This document shows, in pieces, positions 1 to 8,071 of a stretch of DNA of 64,000 bases. Source of the DNA: JADGRA01 sp052143535 (GTDB lineage: Bacteria > Myxococcota > Myxococcia > Myxococcales > Myxococcaceae); NCBI GenBank assembly GCA_052143535.1, contig JBKQSS010000041.1:124001-188000 (forward strand), in the 5' to 3' direction. Numbering within the stretch: the first letter of the stretch is position 1; every line of letters begins with the position of its first letter. A model generated the notes under the pieces. The model made no database searches. It saw nothing but the letters and a program-made list of their open reading frames with translations, and was not told the DNA's origin. The position numbers and the translations under genes were made by a program.

Positions 1-243
1 CCCTTCCGCGCTTGGTGAGTCGGTATGTGTCTTTGCCCATGGAATCCTCGACTCTTTATAGCGCTGCCATGTGCTCCAACGGATGCGCAGCTGCATGCCA
101 GGCTCCAGCCTGACGTTGAAGTATGACAGTGCGGCGTGAAGGTACTCGTAGGCCTTCGAGCGGGAGCAGCCGAACTCCCGGCGAATGTTTTCTGCGTCGA
201 GCATCGGTTCGGCGTAAAGGTCACGCTCGCGAGAGATTTTCAT
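1..243 (-). CDS. Small helix-turn-helix protein, 3' end outside window
   Basis: An 81-codon open frame runs off the left edge. It starts at ATG (complement of 241-243) with MKISRERDLYAEPMLDAE. Residues about 17-40 (DAENIRREFGCSRSKAYEYL) look like a helix-turn-helix, followed by a basic tail containing STWQRYKESR. Small MerR/excisionase-like HTH proteins of this size are common in myxobacterial accessory DNA, but no precise family is recognised. The same frame stays open upstream to about position 408, so the gene could be longer or could be the continuation of a frameshifted upstream lipoprotein. DNA binding is an inference from the predicted HTH only. Confidence 0.5.
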   Translation of the reverse strand, partial: MKISRERDLYAEPMLDAENIRREFGCSRSKAYEYLHAALSYFNVRLEPGMQLRIRWSTWQRYKESRIPWAKTHTDSPSAEG

Positions 244-277
244 TCCCCAGACACGCACCTCGAGTGGGAAGACGTCT

Positions 278-895
278 TCATCCACCACATTGACCTGCAG
301 ACCGTCGTCCCGTGAGAACCAGTCCCTCTCGACGGCTATCGCGCGCTCGCGGACGTGGCCAATCGGCGCAACTTCCGATGTTGGAGGACACTCCCGCGGC
401 GGAGAATTTCCCTTCGGCGTCCGACGTCACCGTTGCGGTACAGGCGGGTCGGTACCCATCTTCGAGACGCAGCGTCGCGTTGGGGTAGCCACGGCCGTGG
501 AACTTCAACGTTCCATGAACATCGGCCGGTCGAAGCGGGGCGTAACGCAGTTCAAAGTCGTCGTCGTCGATGAACTCGCGACGGACAACGGAGCAAAACC
601 CGGGCTTCTGCGCAGTGACCGTGTACCAGCCACGCGGCACAGCCGTCTGGAACTTCCCTTCGCCGTTGGTCGTTCCTTCGGCGACGGCTCGTCCGCCTCT
701 TTCGAGCTTCACCTCGAATCCTGGTTCGCCGGTTGACGAGAGCTCGGGCAGTAGCCAAACGGTCACGGAAGCGGTCAGGACAACTTGAGGCGCGACGGTT
801 TCAGGTGGAGCGGTTTCGACGTGAGGCTGCGCTGCGCATGCGGTGAGGAAGACCTCAGAGAGAAGACCTGCGAAGGCGCGCGGGTTCAAAAGCAT
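278..895 (-). CDS. Lipoprotein with two carboxypeptidase-regulatory-like domains
   Basis: The chosen start is the internal ATG at 893-895, because it gives a signal sequence (MLLNPRAFAGLLSEVFLTAC) ending in the lipobox LTAC. The longer upstream extension looks non-coding. The mature protein carries two beta-sandwich modules typical of carboxypeptidase regulatory/CnaB-like domains, around GTTNGEGKFQTAVPRGWYT and VTSDAEGKFSA. The last 36 residues are Arg/Gly-rich and unlike the rest. In a shifted frame from about 408 down to 244 a more protein-like sequence (VERDWFSRDDGLQVNVVDED) continues without a stop. A frameshift near 400 is therefore likely, and the annotated C-terminus may be wrong. Predicted outer-envelope lipoprotein of unknown function. 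Confidence 0.6.
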   Translation of the reverse strand: MLLNPRAFAGLLSEVFLTACAAQPHVETAPPETVAPQVVLTASVTVWLLPELSSTGEPGFEVKLERGGRAVAEGTTNGEGKFQTAVPRGWYTVTAQKPGFCSVVRREFIDDDDFELRYAPLRPADVHGTLKFHGRGYPNATLRLEDGYRPACTATVTSDAEGKFSAAGVSSNIGSCADWPRPRARDSRREGLVLTGRRSAGQCGG

Positions 896-1066
896 TCCGT
901 GGGTGAGGCTACCGTGGGGTGGCCGGCTGCGCGAGGGCGCGCCCCGAGGTGTCCGAGCCCCGCTCGCTTCAGTGGCTTGCTGAGCCGGAGGCAAAGCAGG
1001 GAGGACGCCTATCGGGAGGAGTGTGTCTTCACCTGCCCGAAGCTTCGAAGTGAGAAGTCGACGGCG

Positions 1067-1567
1067 TCACTCGCGAGCCCGCTCTGCGACAGAAGTGAGA
1101 AGGAACAGTCTGTCCGGACGTGTCGGCAGCGGTGTAAAGCCGAAGCTGGCATAGAAGTGCCGCGCCGTCGTATTGAGCGCGTCAACGACGATGGCGTAAA
1201 CGCCGAGACTCTCTCGGGCGGCGAGTACTCTGTTGATGGCGTCCGCCAGAAGGATGTCTCCCACCCGCTGCCCCCGGCTCCGAAGGTCACGCGCTAACCG
1301 GCCAATGAGAGCGGCGGGGATTGCACCGTACCGGGGGAGCTTGTTGCCCAGGTCCTCGGGGAGCTCGTCCACCTGGAGCGCGAACGCGCTCAAGCTGTAA
1401 AAGCCAACAAGGCCGAGCTCGTCGTCGACGGCAACAAAGACCTGGGCGAGGTCCCGCTTGGTGTCCTGACGCGCCCTGTTCCTGAACCAATCATCCAGGG
1501 AGGGCTCGCCGCAGCTGAACGTACGACGGTCGTGCTGCTTCTGGAGCTGCTCGATGTGAATCGCCAA
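1067..1567 (-). CDS. GNAT-family acetyltransferase toxin (TacT/AtaT-like)
   Basis: This 166-residue protein has the GNAT toxin layout: an N-terminal HDRRTFSCGEPSLDDWF segment, a central strand pair (LVGFYSLSAFAL), the acetyl-CoA pyrophosphate loop around SRGQRVGDILLADAI, and the C-terminal ARHFYASFGF motif with the usual catalytic Tyr. Characterised relatives (TacT, AtaT, KacT) acetylate the amino group of charged tRNAs and block translation. It starts 6 nt after the stop of a DUF1778 antitoxin gene on the same strand, the standard order for this family. Length and motifs are intact, so it is probably functional. The tRNA target cannot be read from the sequence. Confidence 0.88.
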   Translation of the reverse strand: MAIHIEQLQKQHDRRTFSCGEPSLDDWFRNRARQDTKRDLAQVFVAVDDELGLVGFYSLSAFALQVDELPEDLGNKLPRYGAIPAALIGRLARDLRSRGQRVGDILLADAINRVLAARESLGVYAIVVDALNTTARHFYASFGFTPLPTRPDRLFLLTSVAERARE

Positions 1568-1573
1568 GAAGCC

Positions 1574-1864
1574 CTAACGGGTAACCTTGGCCGCGTGGAG
1601 CCTGAAGGCCTCGGTGAGTCGCGGCGAAGGCTTCGGCGGGTTGCGGACCGCTGCCAGGAAGACTTCACGGTCGGCTCCGCGGAGGACCATGCGCTCGTGG
1701 TCGTCGAGTACCTGCTTTGCGCCTTGTAAGGCGAGGTCAGCCGCGGGGAGGCCGGAGACCGCCATGGCGCGAAGGATGAGGGCCTTCGCCGAAGGAGCGA
1801 CACGCAGCTCGAGCCTCTGACTCTTCAACTCCCTCTTCTGCTTGCTCTTCGCCGCGGTAGCCAT
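1574..1864 (-). CDS. DUF1778 ribbon-helix-helix antitoxin (TacA-like)
   Basis: This 96-residue protein has a basic N-terminus, then the DUF1778/TacA ribbon-helix-helix (residues about 12-60, SQRLELRVAPSAKALILRAM and ALQGAKQVLDDHERMVL). Its C-terminal tail ends in RNPPKPSPRLTEAF, the part that in this family wraps the toxin active site. It lies directly upstream of the GNAT toxin with a 6-nt gap, so the two are almost certainly co-transcribed. A perfect inverted repeat just upstream of the start (1874-1896) is a natural site for RHH-mediated autorepression. The assignment is firm from fold, size and neighbour. Confidence 0.88.
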   Translation of the reverse strand: MATAAKSKQKRELKSQRLELRVAPSAKALILRAMAVSGLPAADLALQGAKQVLDDHERMVLRGADREVFLAAVRNPPKPSPRLTEAFRLHAAKVTR

Positions 1865-1873
1865 GAATAATGA

Positions 1874-1896
1874 ATGTACGTCAACTCGCCGTACAT
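1874..1896. promoter_or_regulatory. Inverted repeat, putative operator of the toxin-antitoxin pair
   Basis: ATGTACG and CGTACAT form a perfect 7-bp inverted repeat separated by 9 bp, centred about 20 bp upstream of the antitoxin start. RHH antitoxins of the TacA type usually repress their own promoter by binding palindromes at this place. The repeat is seen directly. Its role as operator is inference. Confidence 0.55.
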
Positions 1897-2131
1897 GTCA
1901 ACGTGCAGCGCAGCCTGCGCCAATTGCCGTTGCCGTGATGGTGGTGCCCGAGGAAGCTGGACTTGGGCTGGCGGTGCTGGACAGGCTCCGGCGCGCCGCC
2001 GCACCGCGCCGCTGACCTAGGCTCTTGCGCCTCGGAGTCAACGAGCTCGCAACAGCTTCGCGATTTCTCGAAATGCTGTCCGCGTCGGCGAATTCAGATC
2101 GATCACCGGGTCGAAATGAATCTCTAGATCA

Positions 2132-2929
2132 TTAAATGGAACGTTGAACGTTGAACGGGTCGAAAACGAAGCACTCCACTACGGTCGGGATCCCGACAGC
2201 CACGTCACCTACCGGCACACTCACATAGTGGACATTGTCCGGCCCGTATTTGCTACCCAGTCGCCGCGCCATGAAAGTCAGGCGATCGATCGAGACAGAC
2301 CGCGCTTTGGTCACTTCAAGAGTGATCCTGTGATACCGCGCGAAGAAGTCAGTGGGCTCTTGCTTCTGAAGGCGTGGGTCGTAACGAAGGAGGCGCAAGC
2401 TAAACGCCGCCCGCTCGCGCATGACCGCCTCAAATGCGGGGATATGCGTGAGCTTCTTGTAGCCGGCGTAGCTTCTCTTGCTGAAGAGCTCGCTCGGCTG
2501 AGCTTCAAGCCAATTGGCGAATGTCGGCGCGAGAACCCGGCTGGAACCGTCCTCCCAGGAGAACCAGTAGACAGAGTCGCTCTTGCCGGTCGCCTTGAGG
2601 CAATAGCTCATCTCCGTCGTGCCGTCGTATCCGAACGGTAGCCACGGCAAAGGCTCCTCGATCATTTCTGCCATTTCCTTCAGGGCCTTCAGTTCTGTCT
2701 CGAGCGATCTCGGAGAACCCTGCTCCGCGGTCAGCGGATGGATCTCAAGATGCCCGGCGAAATACCGCCCGGGTCCTATCTGAGCGAGGAAATCGAGGTA
2801 GGAAGGTGAGGGATCTAGATTTCGTGCCCTGAACCAGGCTTCCACTACCGCAACTTCCGGCCGATGGAAGCAGTTGTGGTAGCCGGGAGCGTCATGAGTC
2901 AGGAGCTCTCGCTTGAAAGTTTCGAACAT
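2132..2929 (-). CDS. SMI1/KNR4 (SUKH) family protein
   Basis: The chosen start is Met at 2929 (MFETFKRELLTHDAPGYHN), dropping 11 poorly supported residues. The N-terminal half follows the SUKH pattern: a tryptophan-containing helix (VAVVEAWFRARNLDPSPSYL), a GPGRYFAGHLEIHPL strand region, PWLPFGYDGTTEMSYCLKA, and VYWFSWEDGSS. SUKH proteins often act as immunity proteins against polymorphic toxins or as phage/toxin accessory factors. No toxin gene is seen beside it, so it may be an orphan immunity gene. The C-terminal 100 residues (RYDPRLQKQEPTDFFARYH onward) are not recognised. It lies on the island side of the tRNA-Phe remnant. Confidence 0.6.
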   Translation of the reverse strand: MFETFKRELLTHDAPGYHNCFHRPEVAVVEAWFRARNLDPSPSYLDFLAQIGPGRYFAGHLEIHPLTAEQGSPRSLETELKALKEMAEMIEEPLPWLPFGYDGTTEMSYCLKATGKSDSVYWFSWEDGSSRVLAPTFANWLEAQPSELFSKRSYAGYKKLTHIPAFEAVMRERAAFSLRLLRYDPRLQKQEPTDFFARYHRITLEVTKARSVSIDRLTFMARRLGSKYGPDNVHYVSVPVGDVAVGIPTVVECFVFDPFNVQRSI

Positions 2930-3392
2930 GCTTCTCCAGCCTACGCTCCACAGACGCAGCAATGAATCCGAAGCCTCCGACCGCCTCCTTACTCGGGCCG
3001 GCCTACCGTCCTTCGCTGTTCCTAAAGTTCTGCGTCGACAGCGGCCATCCCGAAACGAGACGTCCGCTGCCGGCTCGGCTGTTCCGTGATACGTGCAGAA
3101 AGGCAGTCTGAGGCCGCTGGAGTGTCCTATCAGTCCTTCCTAGGCGAGATTGCGATGCCCGCTCGCCGTTGGGTCCTTGACGCTGGCTGCGGCCCCCCTA
3201 TTGAGTGTCCTGGCGTAGGCTCGATTTGCACCGGCGGCGCTGTCGGATGAACTAGACGCGACACCCCAACGACCTCATTCGACGAGAGTGCTTCTCTGCT
3301 CGTGGACAGCTCGAACTGCCACACTGACGATGCAGTCGACCTCAGCTGAGCGGTTTTCGCTTGGAGGTACGGGGGCTTGGCCAGTCTGCTAC
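2930..3392. other. Intergenic stretch, no supported gene
   Basis: Short open frames occur (for example 3130-3324 on the minus strand), but none has recognisable motifs, a convincing ribosome-binding site or family resemblance. It separates the SUKH gene from the tRNA-Phe remnant and is probably decayed accessory DNA. Confidence 0.4.
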
Positions 3393-3439
3393 GGGGACTG
3401 AAAATCCCCGTGTCGGTGGTTCGATTCCGCCCCTGGGCA
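3393..3439 (+). other. 3' fragment of tRNA-Phe (GAA), probable attachment site
   Basis: Positions 3393-3409 form a full anticodon arm (GGGGA, loop CTGAAAA with anticodon GAA, TCCCC). They are followed by the variable region GTGTC, a complete T arm (GGTGG TTCGATT CCGCC) and the 3' acceptor strand CCTGGGC plus A at 3432-3439. The genomic sequence then departs from CCA. The expected 5' acceptor strand GCCCAGG and a D arm are absent just upstream. Such 47-bp 3' ends of tRNA genes are the classic scars left at one end of elements integrated by tyrosine recombinases. In that model the element lies to the left and the old chromosome to the right. Confidence 0.8.
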
Positions 3440-3456
3440 CTGATTTCCAGCCTTTA

Positions 3457-3501
3457 GGTTCTTGTCACACAGTGGGGTTCTTGGGTTCTTGTCACTCAGT
3501 G
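3457..3501. repeat. 18-bp direct repeats beside decayed transposase
   Basis: GGTTCTTGTCACACAGTG (3457-3474) and GGTTCTTGTCACTCAGTG (3484-3501) match at 17 of 18 positions. A third partial copy, GGTTCTTG, lies between them at 3476-3483. They sit immediately outside the stop of a decayed transposase and just after the tRNA remnant. They may be the terminal repeat of an insertion sequence plus an older copy, but no matching inverted end was found. Confidence 0.55.
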
Positions 3502-3527
3502 ATGGGTTTTGACGAAAAGAAAGCTGA

Positions 3528-3660
3528 TTAGGCACACGCCTTGAGGAGTCTGAGACGGTCGTTAGCGAAAGATCTATCGCCGTAAGCTTCGGCCGTTGGT
3601 GAGAAAGGTGGCCAGGTAAGCCAGGATTTCCGTCCGCCACTTCATCAGGGTGTGGCGCCG
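3528..3660 (-). pseudogene. Remnant of ISL3-like transposase C-terminus
   Basis: One minus frame reads TLMKWRTEILAYLATFLTNG and then meets a stop. A second frame continues with TAEAYGDRSFANDRLRLL and stops at KACA (stop codon at 3528-3530). These match the pattern of the C-terminal end of ISL3-family transposases: a WRxEILAY segment, an LTN-x-TE region, then a YGFRSFENFRLRLL-like tail. A frameshift and an internal deletion separate the two parts, and the rest of the gene is missing. Family assignment is by pattern recognition only, so other DDE transposases are possible. Confidence 0.5.
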
Positions 3661-3852
3661 CTCGGAGCATCACCAGCTCCTTGGCGATGGTGTCGGCACT
3701 TATTCCGAGCTCGCTGGCTCTGACACGCCGCTTCCGCCGTAGTGACGCGCCCGCGCTGTTTCGCTCGACCGCTCGAGAAGAAATCTCGGGCGTGGGGGTA
3801 CGGAAGACCGGTGAACTTCGACCCGAGAGGATGACGTCGGATGCCCGGGATG

Positions 3853-5115
3853 CTAGAGGCGGCAGGCGTTGGCGCGCTCGAGGAGGAGGCTCCGTTCCCG
3901 CGCATTCCTGGTCAGTGACGCCGCGCGTAGGAACTCCGCCTGCGCGTCCCGGAGCCGCCCGAGCTTCACGAGGAGGTCTCCGCGGACGCTCGGCAGAAGG
4001 TGGTAGCGCTCGAGCGAGGGCTCGGAAGCCAACGTGTCCACGAGCGCGAGGCCAGCAACCGGACCAGACGCCATCGAGACGGCGACGGCCCGGTTCAACT
4101 CGACGACGGGGGAGGGCGCTACGCGCGCGAGCCCTTCGTAGAGCGATGCGATGCGCGTCCAGTCTGTCTCTTCAGCTCTTCGGGCTCGCGCATGACAGCC
4201 GACGATGGCGGCCTGGAGGGCGTACGGACCGGGCGCCACGCCCAGCGTCTCGGCGCGCGCGAGGGCTGCAAGGCCTCGACGGATGAGGAGCTGGTCCCAC
4301 ACGGCGCGGTTCTGGTCGAGGAGGAGAATGGGTTCGCCCGAGAGACCGGTCCTTGCCTTCAAGCGCGAGGCCTGAATCTCCATGAGGGCGACGAGCCCAT
4401 GGGCCTCGGCCTCGTTTGGGACGAGCTCCGCGAGGACTCGGCCGAGTCGGAGCGCGTCCTCACACAACGAGGGCCTGACCCAGTCTTCGCCGGCCGTGGC
4501 CGAGTACCCCTCGTTGAAGATGAGATAGATGACCGCGAGCACGGGCGACAGCCGCTCGGCGAGTTGAGGTGGCGGCGGCACCTCGAACGGGATTCGCTGT
4601 GCGGCCAGTGTCCGCTTCGCGCGGACGATACGTTGGGCGACGGTCGTCTCCTGTACGAGGAAGGCGCGGGCAATCTCCTCGATCGTCAACCCGCCGAGCA
4701 ATCTGAGGGTGAGCGCGACGCGCGACTCCTGGGAAAGCACAGGATGGCAGGCGATGAACATCAGTCGAAGAAGGTCGTCCCCCACTGTGTCGTCGAGGGC
4801 GTCGTCGAGGGCGTCGACGCTCGCCTCCCGGCGTTCTTCGACGCCCCGGCCGAACTCGTCCTGTTTGCTCTCGAATCGCCTCCGCCTTCGAAGAAGGTCG
4901 ATGGCGCGATGTTTTCCCGCAATCAGAAGCCAAGCGCCGGGCCTTTCCGGAACGCCCGATACCGGCCACTGCTCGAGTGCAGCGACGAAAGCATCCTGAG
5001 CAAGCTCCTCGGCGATGCCGACGTCGCGTACTACCCTTGCGAGGCCAGCGATGACTCTCGCTGACTCAATTCGCCAGATGGCTTCGATTGCGCTCTGTGC
5101 CTCAGGAGTCGCCAC
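3853..5115 (-). CDS. ECF sigma factor with C-terminal TPR-like domain (ECF42-like)
   Basis: This 420-residue protein is much longer than a plain ECF factor. Sigma region 2 spans about 5-80 (IAEELAQDAFVAALEQWP and RAIDLLRRRRRFESKQ), and region 4 about 115-175 (LTIEEIARAFLVQETTVAQR, IVRAKRTL). A long helical C-terminal domain follows, beginning with the signature YLIFNEGYSAT and continuing with TPR-like helices (LNRAVAVSMASGPVAGLALV). This architecture (DUF6596) defines group ECF42, which works without an anti-sigma factor and normally sits beside DGPF/YCII-domain genes. None is seen here. Immediately upstream on the same strand is only a decayed GNAT gene. The C-terminal domain is known in the group to be needed for activity. 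Confidence 0.9.
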   Translation of the reverse strand: MATPEAQSAIEAIWRIESARVIAGLARVVRDVGIAEELAQDAFVAALEQWPVSGVPERPGAWLLIAGKHRAIDLLRRRRRFESKQDEFGRGVEERREASVDALDDALDDTVGDDLLRLMFIACHPVLSQESRVALTLRLLGGLTIEEIARAFLVQETTVAQRIVRAKRTLAAQRIPFEVPPPPQLAERLSPVLAVIYLIFNEGYSATAGEDWVRPSLCEDALRLGRVLAELVPNEAEAHGLVALMEIQASRLKARTGLSGEPILLLDQNRAVWDQLLIRRGLAALARAETLGVAPGPYALQAAIVGCHARARRAEETDWTRIASLYEGLARVAPSPVVELNRAVAVSMASGPVAGLALVDTLASEPSLERYHLLPSVRGDLLVKLGRLRDAQAEFLRAASLTRNARERSLLLERANACRL

Positions 5116-5182
5116 TGGGCGTCAGCACAGCATCTTGTCGGCCGCGGCGACAGCGAAACGTGGTCGCAGCTGATGGTCGGGC

Positions 5183-5456
5183 TTAGCGCTCGATCGCCGA
5201 GCCGACAGTCTCGATGCCGAGGAGCATTGGAACGGGTTCGCCAGCAAGCAGCCCCTCCCGGACGCCTTCCAGCGTCACGAACCCAAGCGCGTCGTAGAAC
5301 CCTACCACTTGGGCCTTCGCGTCCGTAACGACGCCGACGCAAGCCGAGGCGATCACGCTGCTCGAAACGGGCTAACCGGCCGATGAGCGCCGCTGGAATG
5401 GCACCGAACCGCGGGAGGGCGTCCGGCAGAATTCGGTCGGCCGTCCCCGGCGGCGT
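5183..5456 (-). pseudogene. Decayed GNAT acetyltransferase (toxin-like), copy 1
   Basis: The minus strand encodes pieces of a GNAT protein in two frames. First comes LPDALPRFGAIPAALIGRLA, matching RYGAIPAALIGRLA of the intact toxin at 1067-1567. After a frameshift and loss of the acetyl-CoA loop comes VVGFYDALGFVTLEGVREGL, ending at the stop 5183-5185. The conserved FYxxLGF motif remains, but no continuous frame does. A second decayed tail with 24 of 33 identical residues lies at 8072-8175, on the far side of the kinase gene. Confidence 0.7.
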
Positions 5457-5509
5457 TGATTAGTGCATTTACGGCGCTGGTCGGTTGGTGCCACGCTGGG
5501 CCTGGCGCA

Positions 5510-8026
5510 ATGAGCGGCGAGCGCGAGAAGCCCGAGCGGGAGGAGGACGGGGCCGTGTTACCGGCCACCCTTCAGCGTGCGGGTAGCTCGACCTCAGACC
5601 TTGGTCCCGAGCACACTACGTCGGACACTGACGCGGACAAGCTGCCACGGCTTTCCGTCAACGAGCCGCTGGCCGGCCGCTTCACCATCCTCCGCTTCGT
5701 TGCCCGCGGCGGAATGGGGGCCGTCTACGAGGCCAACGACGCCATCCTCCGCACGCGGGTGGCCCTCAAGGTGCTTCAAGGCACAATAGTTGCCAACGCC
5801 GAGGCCATGGAGCGCTTCCGACGGGAGGTGCTCCTCGCGCGTCGGGTGAGCCACCCCAACGTCTGCCGCGTCTATGAATTGTACCACTCGACGACCGCCG
5901 CCGGCGCCCCCTGCCACTTCCTCACCATGGAATTCCTCGACGGGGAGACCCTGGCGGCGCGCATTGCGCGCACCGGCCGGATCGCGACGCAGGAGGCACT
6001 TCCCCTGGTGCAGCAGATGTGCAGCGGCCTCTCCGCCGCCCACGCCGAGGGCGTCATCCACCGGGATTTCAAGACCAGCAACGTCATGCTTGTCCAGAGG
6101 AGCGTTGAGGCGGCACGTGCGTCGCAAGAGGGCATACGGGTGGCCATCACCGACTTCGGCATCGCCCGAGCGCTGGAGCAGGACGGTGCGGGGTCGAGCG
6201 GCCTCACCGGAGACGCGGGGGTGGTGGGAACGCCAGAGTACATGGCACCGGAGCAAGTGACCGGGGGACAAGTCACCCAGGCCACCGACGTGTACGCGCT
6301 GGGCGTCGTCCTCTACGAGATGGTGACGGGCCGACTTCCCTTCTCCGCCGACACACCCCTGGCCACCGCCTCGCGGCGTCTTAACGAGGCACCGCCGAAG
6401 CCCGAGCTGACTGTCCCCGGCCTCGACCCTCGCTGGAGCCGCACCATTCTCCGCTGTCTGCAGCTGGACCCGACGAGGCGCTTTGCCTCGGCAGCCGACG
6501 TCGCGGCATCGCTTCTCAAGCCTCGGCCCACGCGACGGTGGCCCGTCGCCCTCGGGGCCGCCGTCCTCCTCGCGCTGGTGCTGGCCGGCGTGGTGGTGGG
6601 CCGCCGCCGCGCGCCCCCGGCCGCGACAGCCAGCGTTGCCAGCGCGCCCACGGCACAGCCTTCCATCGCCGTGCTGCCCTTCGTGGACATGAGCCCCCAG
6701 CACGACGAGGGGTACTTCTCGGACGGAGTGGCCCAGGAGATTATTAATGCCCTGGCCCAGGTGCCTGGGCTGCACGTGGCGGCGCGCTCCTCTTCGTTCT
6801 CTTTCAAAGGCACCAACGACGACGTGCGAACGGTGGCGCAGAAGCTGGGCGTGGCCAACGTGCTGGAGGGCAGTGTCCAGAAATCGGGCAACCACCTGCG
6901 TGTCACCGCGCAACTGGTGAGTGCCCAGGACGGCTACCAGCTGTGGTCGCAAAGCTTCAACAGAGACCTGGCCGACGTCTTCGCAGTTCAGGACCAGATT
7001 GCCAGCGCTGTTGTCGCCGCACTGAAAATGAAAGTGCTTCCCCCGGCGGCTGGGTCGGCGAGCGCTCGAAGAACCACCAGCCCGGAGGCCTACACGCACT
7101 ACCTGCGGGGTCTTGAGCTCCAGAATAGAGGGTCGATGGCTGGCTACCAGGGCGCCATCGAGGAATACGAAAAGACGCTGGCCCTCGACCCCGACTACGC
7201 CCCGGCGCATGCGGCGATTACCATCACCGCACTCCTGTACGGAAACTCGCTCAGCGACGAATTCGAAACCCGGCAATGGAACCACCGAGCCGTACTGGAG
7301 GCAGAGCGCGCCGTCGAGCTCGACCCCAATGACGTCGAGGCGCTGGTCGCCCGCGCCCGCGGCCGGACCATCCTCACCTGGGACTGGGCGGGCGCCCAGG
7401 CGGATATTGACCGCGCCGTCACTTTGGGCCCGAGCTCGACCAGCGCGTATATGGCGCAAGCTTCGCTCCTAGCTGCCCTGGGGCGAGTCCCCCAGGCCGT
7501 CGAAGCCGCGCGGAAGTCGTACGAGTTAGACCCCGTCTCCTCTTTGGCGGCCTACCAGCTCGGAGCGCTTTACAACGCGAATGGCCAGTACGCACTGGCC
7601 CGAACCGTGCTGAAGAAGTCGCTAGAAGCTGCGCCCGAATCCGCCTTCAACATTCGGGAGCTGGGCTTCACCGAGCTCCTGGACGGCCACCCGGCTCAGG
7701 CGCTGGCCGTCTTCAAGACCAACCCCATCGACTGGATGCGGGATTTGGGCACCGTGCTCGCCCAGCACAGCCTCGGCAACGACGCCGCCTCGAAGGCGGC
7801 CTTGGACCACCTGAAGTCCATCAATTCGGGCGCGGCGATGTACCAAATCGCCGAAGCCTACGCTTGGCGCGGCGAGCGCGACGCTGCCTTCGAGTGGCTC
7901 GAGACGGCGCACGCCAAGGTCGACGCTGGGCTTCGCTACATTAAGTACGACCCTTTGATGAAGGGTTTGCGGAGTGACCCTCGCTTCGCCGCCCTGGTCG
8001 CTAGGCTCAAGCTTCCACCGGACTGA
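5510..8026 (+). CDS. Ser/Thr protein kinase with TolB-like and TPR domains
   Basis: The chosen start is ATG 5510 (MSGEREKPER). An in-frame start at 5456 would add 18 residues overlapping the upstream pseudogene. Residues 57-325 are a complete Hanks-type kinase: glycine loop ARGGMGAVYEA, K87, HRD with D186, DFG with D215, and MAPEQ. A single membrane helix (about 345-364) follows. Outside the membrane, a TolB/FlgO-like domain (PSIAVLPFVDMSPQHDEGYF, about 384-500) precedes a TPR array to the end (838 residues). The kinase is therefore cytoplasmic, with an extracytoplasmic TolB-TPR part that may sense envelope proteins or assemble complexes. It is flanked on both sides by decayed GNAT gene tails in the opposite orientation. 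Confidence 0.9.
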   Translation: MSGEREKPEREEDGAVLPATLQRAGSSTSDLGPEHTTSDTDADKLPRLSVNEPLAGRFTILRFVARGGMGAVYEANDAILRTRVALKVLQGTIVANAEAMERFRREVLLARRVSHPNVCRVYELYHSTTAAGAPCHFLTMEFLDGETLAARIARTGRIATQEALPLVQQMCSGLSAAHAEGVIHRDFKTSNVMLVQRSVEAARASQEGIRVAITDFGIARALEQDGAGSSGLTGDAGVVGTPEYMAPEQVTGGQVTQATDVYALGVVLYEMVTGRLPFSADTPLATASRRLNEAPPKPELTVPGLDPRWSRTILRCLQLDPTRRFASAADVAASLLKPRPTRRWPVALGAAVLLALVLAGVVVGRRRAPPAATASVASAPTAQPSIAVLPFVDMSPQHDEGYFSDGVAQEIINALAQVPGLHVAARSSSFSFKGTNDDVRTVAQKLGVANVLEGSVQKSGNHLRVTAQLVSAQDGYQLWSQSFNRDLADVFAVQDQIASAVVAALKMKVLPPAAGSASARRTTSPEAYTHYLRGLELQNRGSMAGYQGAIEEYEKTLALDPDYAPAHAAITITALLYGNSLSDEFETRQWNHRAVLEAERAVELDPNDVEALVARARGRTILTWDWAGAQADIDRAVTLGPSSTSAYMAQASLLAALGRVPQAVEAARKSYELDPVSSLAAYQLGALYNANGQYALARTVLKKSLEAAPESAFNIRELGFTELLDGHPAQALAVFKTNPIDWMRDLGTVLAQHSLGNDAASKAALDHLKSINSGAAMYQIAEAYAWRGERDAAFEWLETAHAKVDAGLRYIKYDPLMKGLRSDPRFAALVARLKLPPD

Positions 8027-8071
8027 AAGCTCGGCCGGAAGTGTGCGAGCCGCTTCACACTCTCGTGGAGC

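Noticed and set aside
3389..3673. Minus-strand 94-aa frame ending in an NHRHGDFQSP-type sequence
   Set aside because: That ending is the antisense translation of a tRNA T arm and anticodon arm. The frame covers the tRNA-Phe remnant and transposon debris.
5594..7459. Minus-strand 621-aa open frame
   Set aside because: Antisense to the kinase-TolB-TPR gene, whose catalytic motifs are intact.
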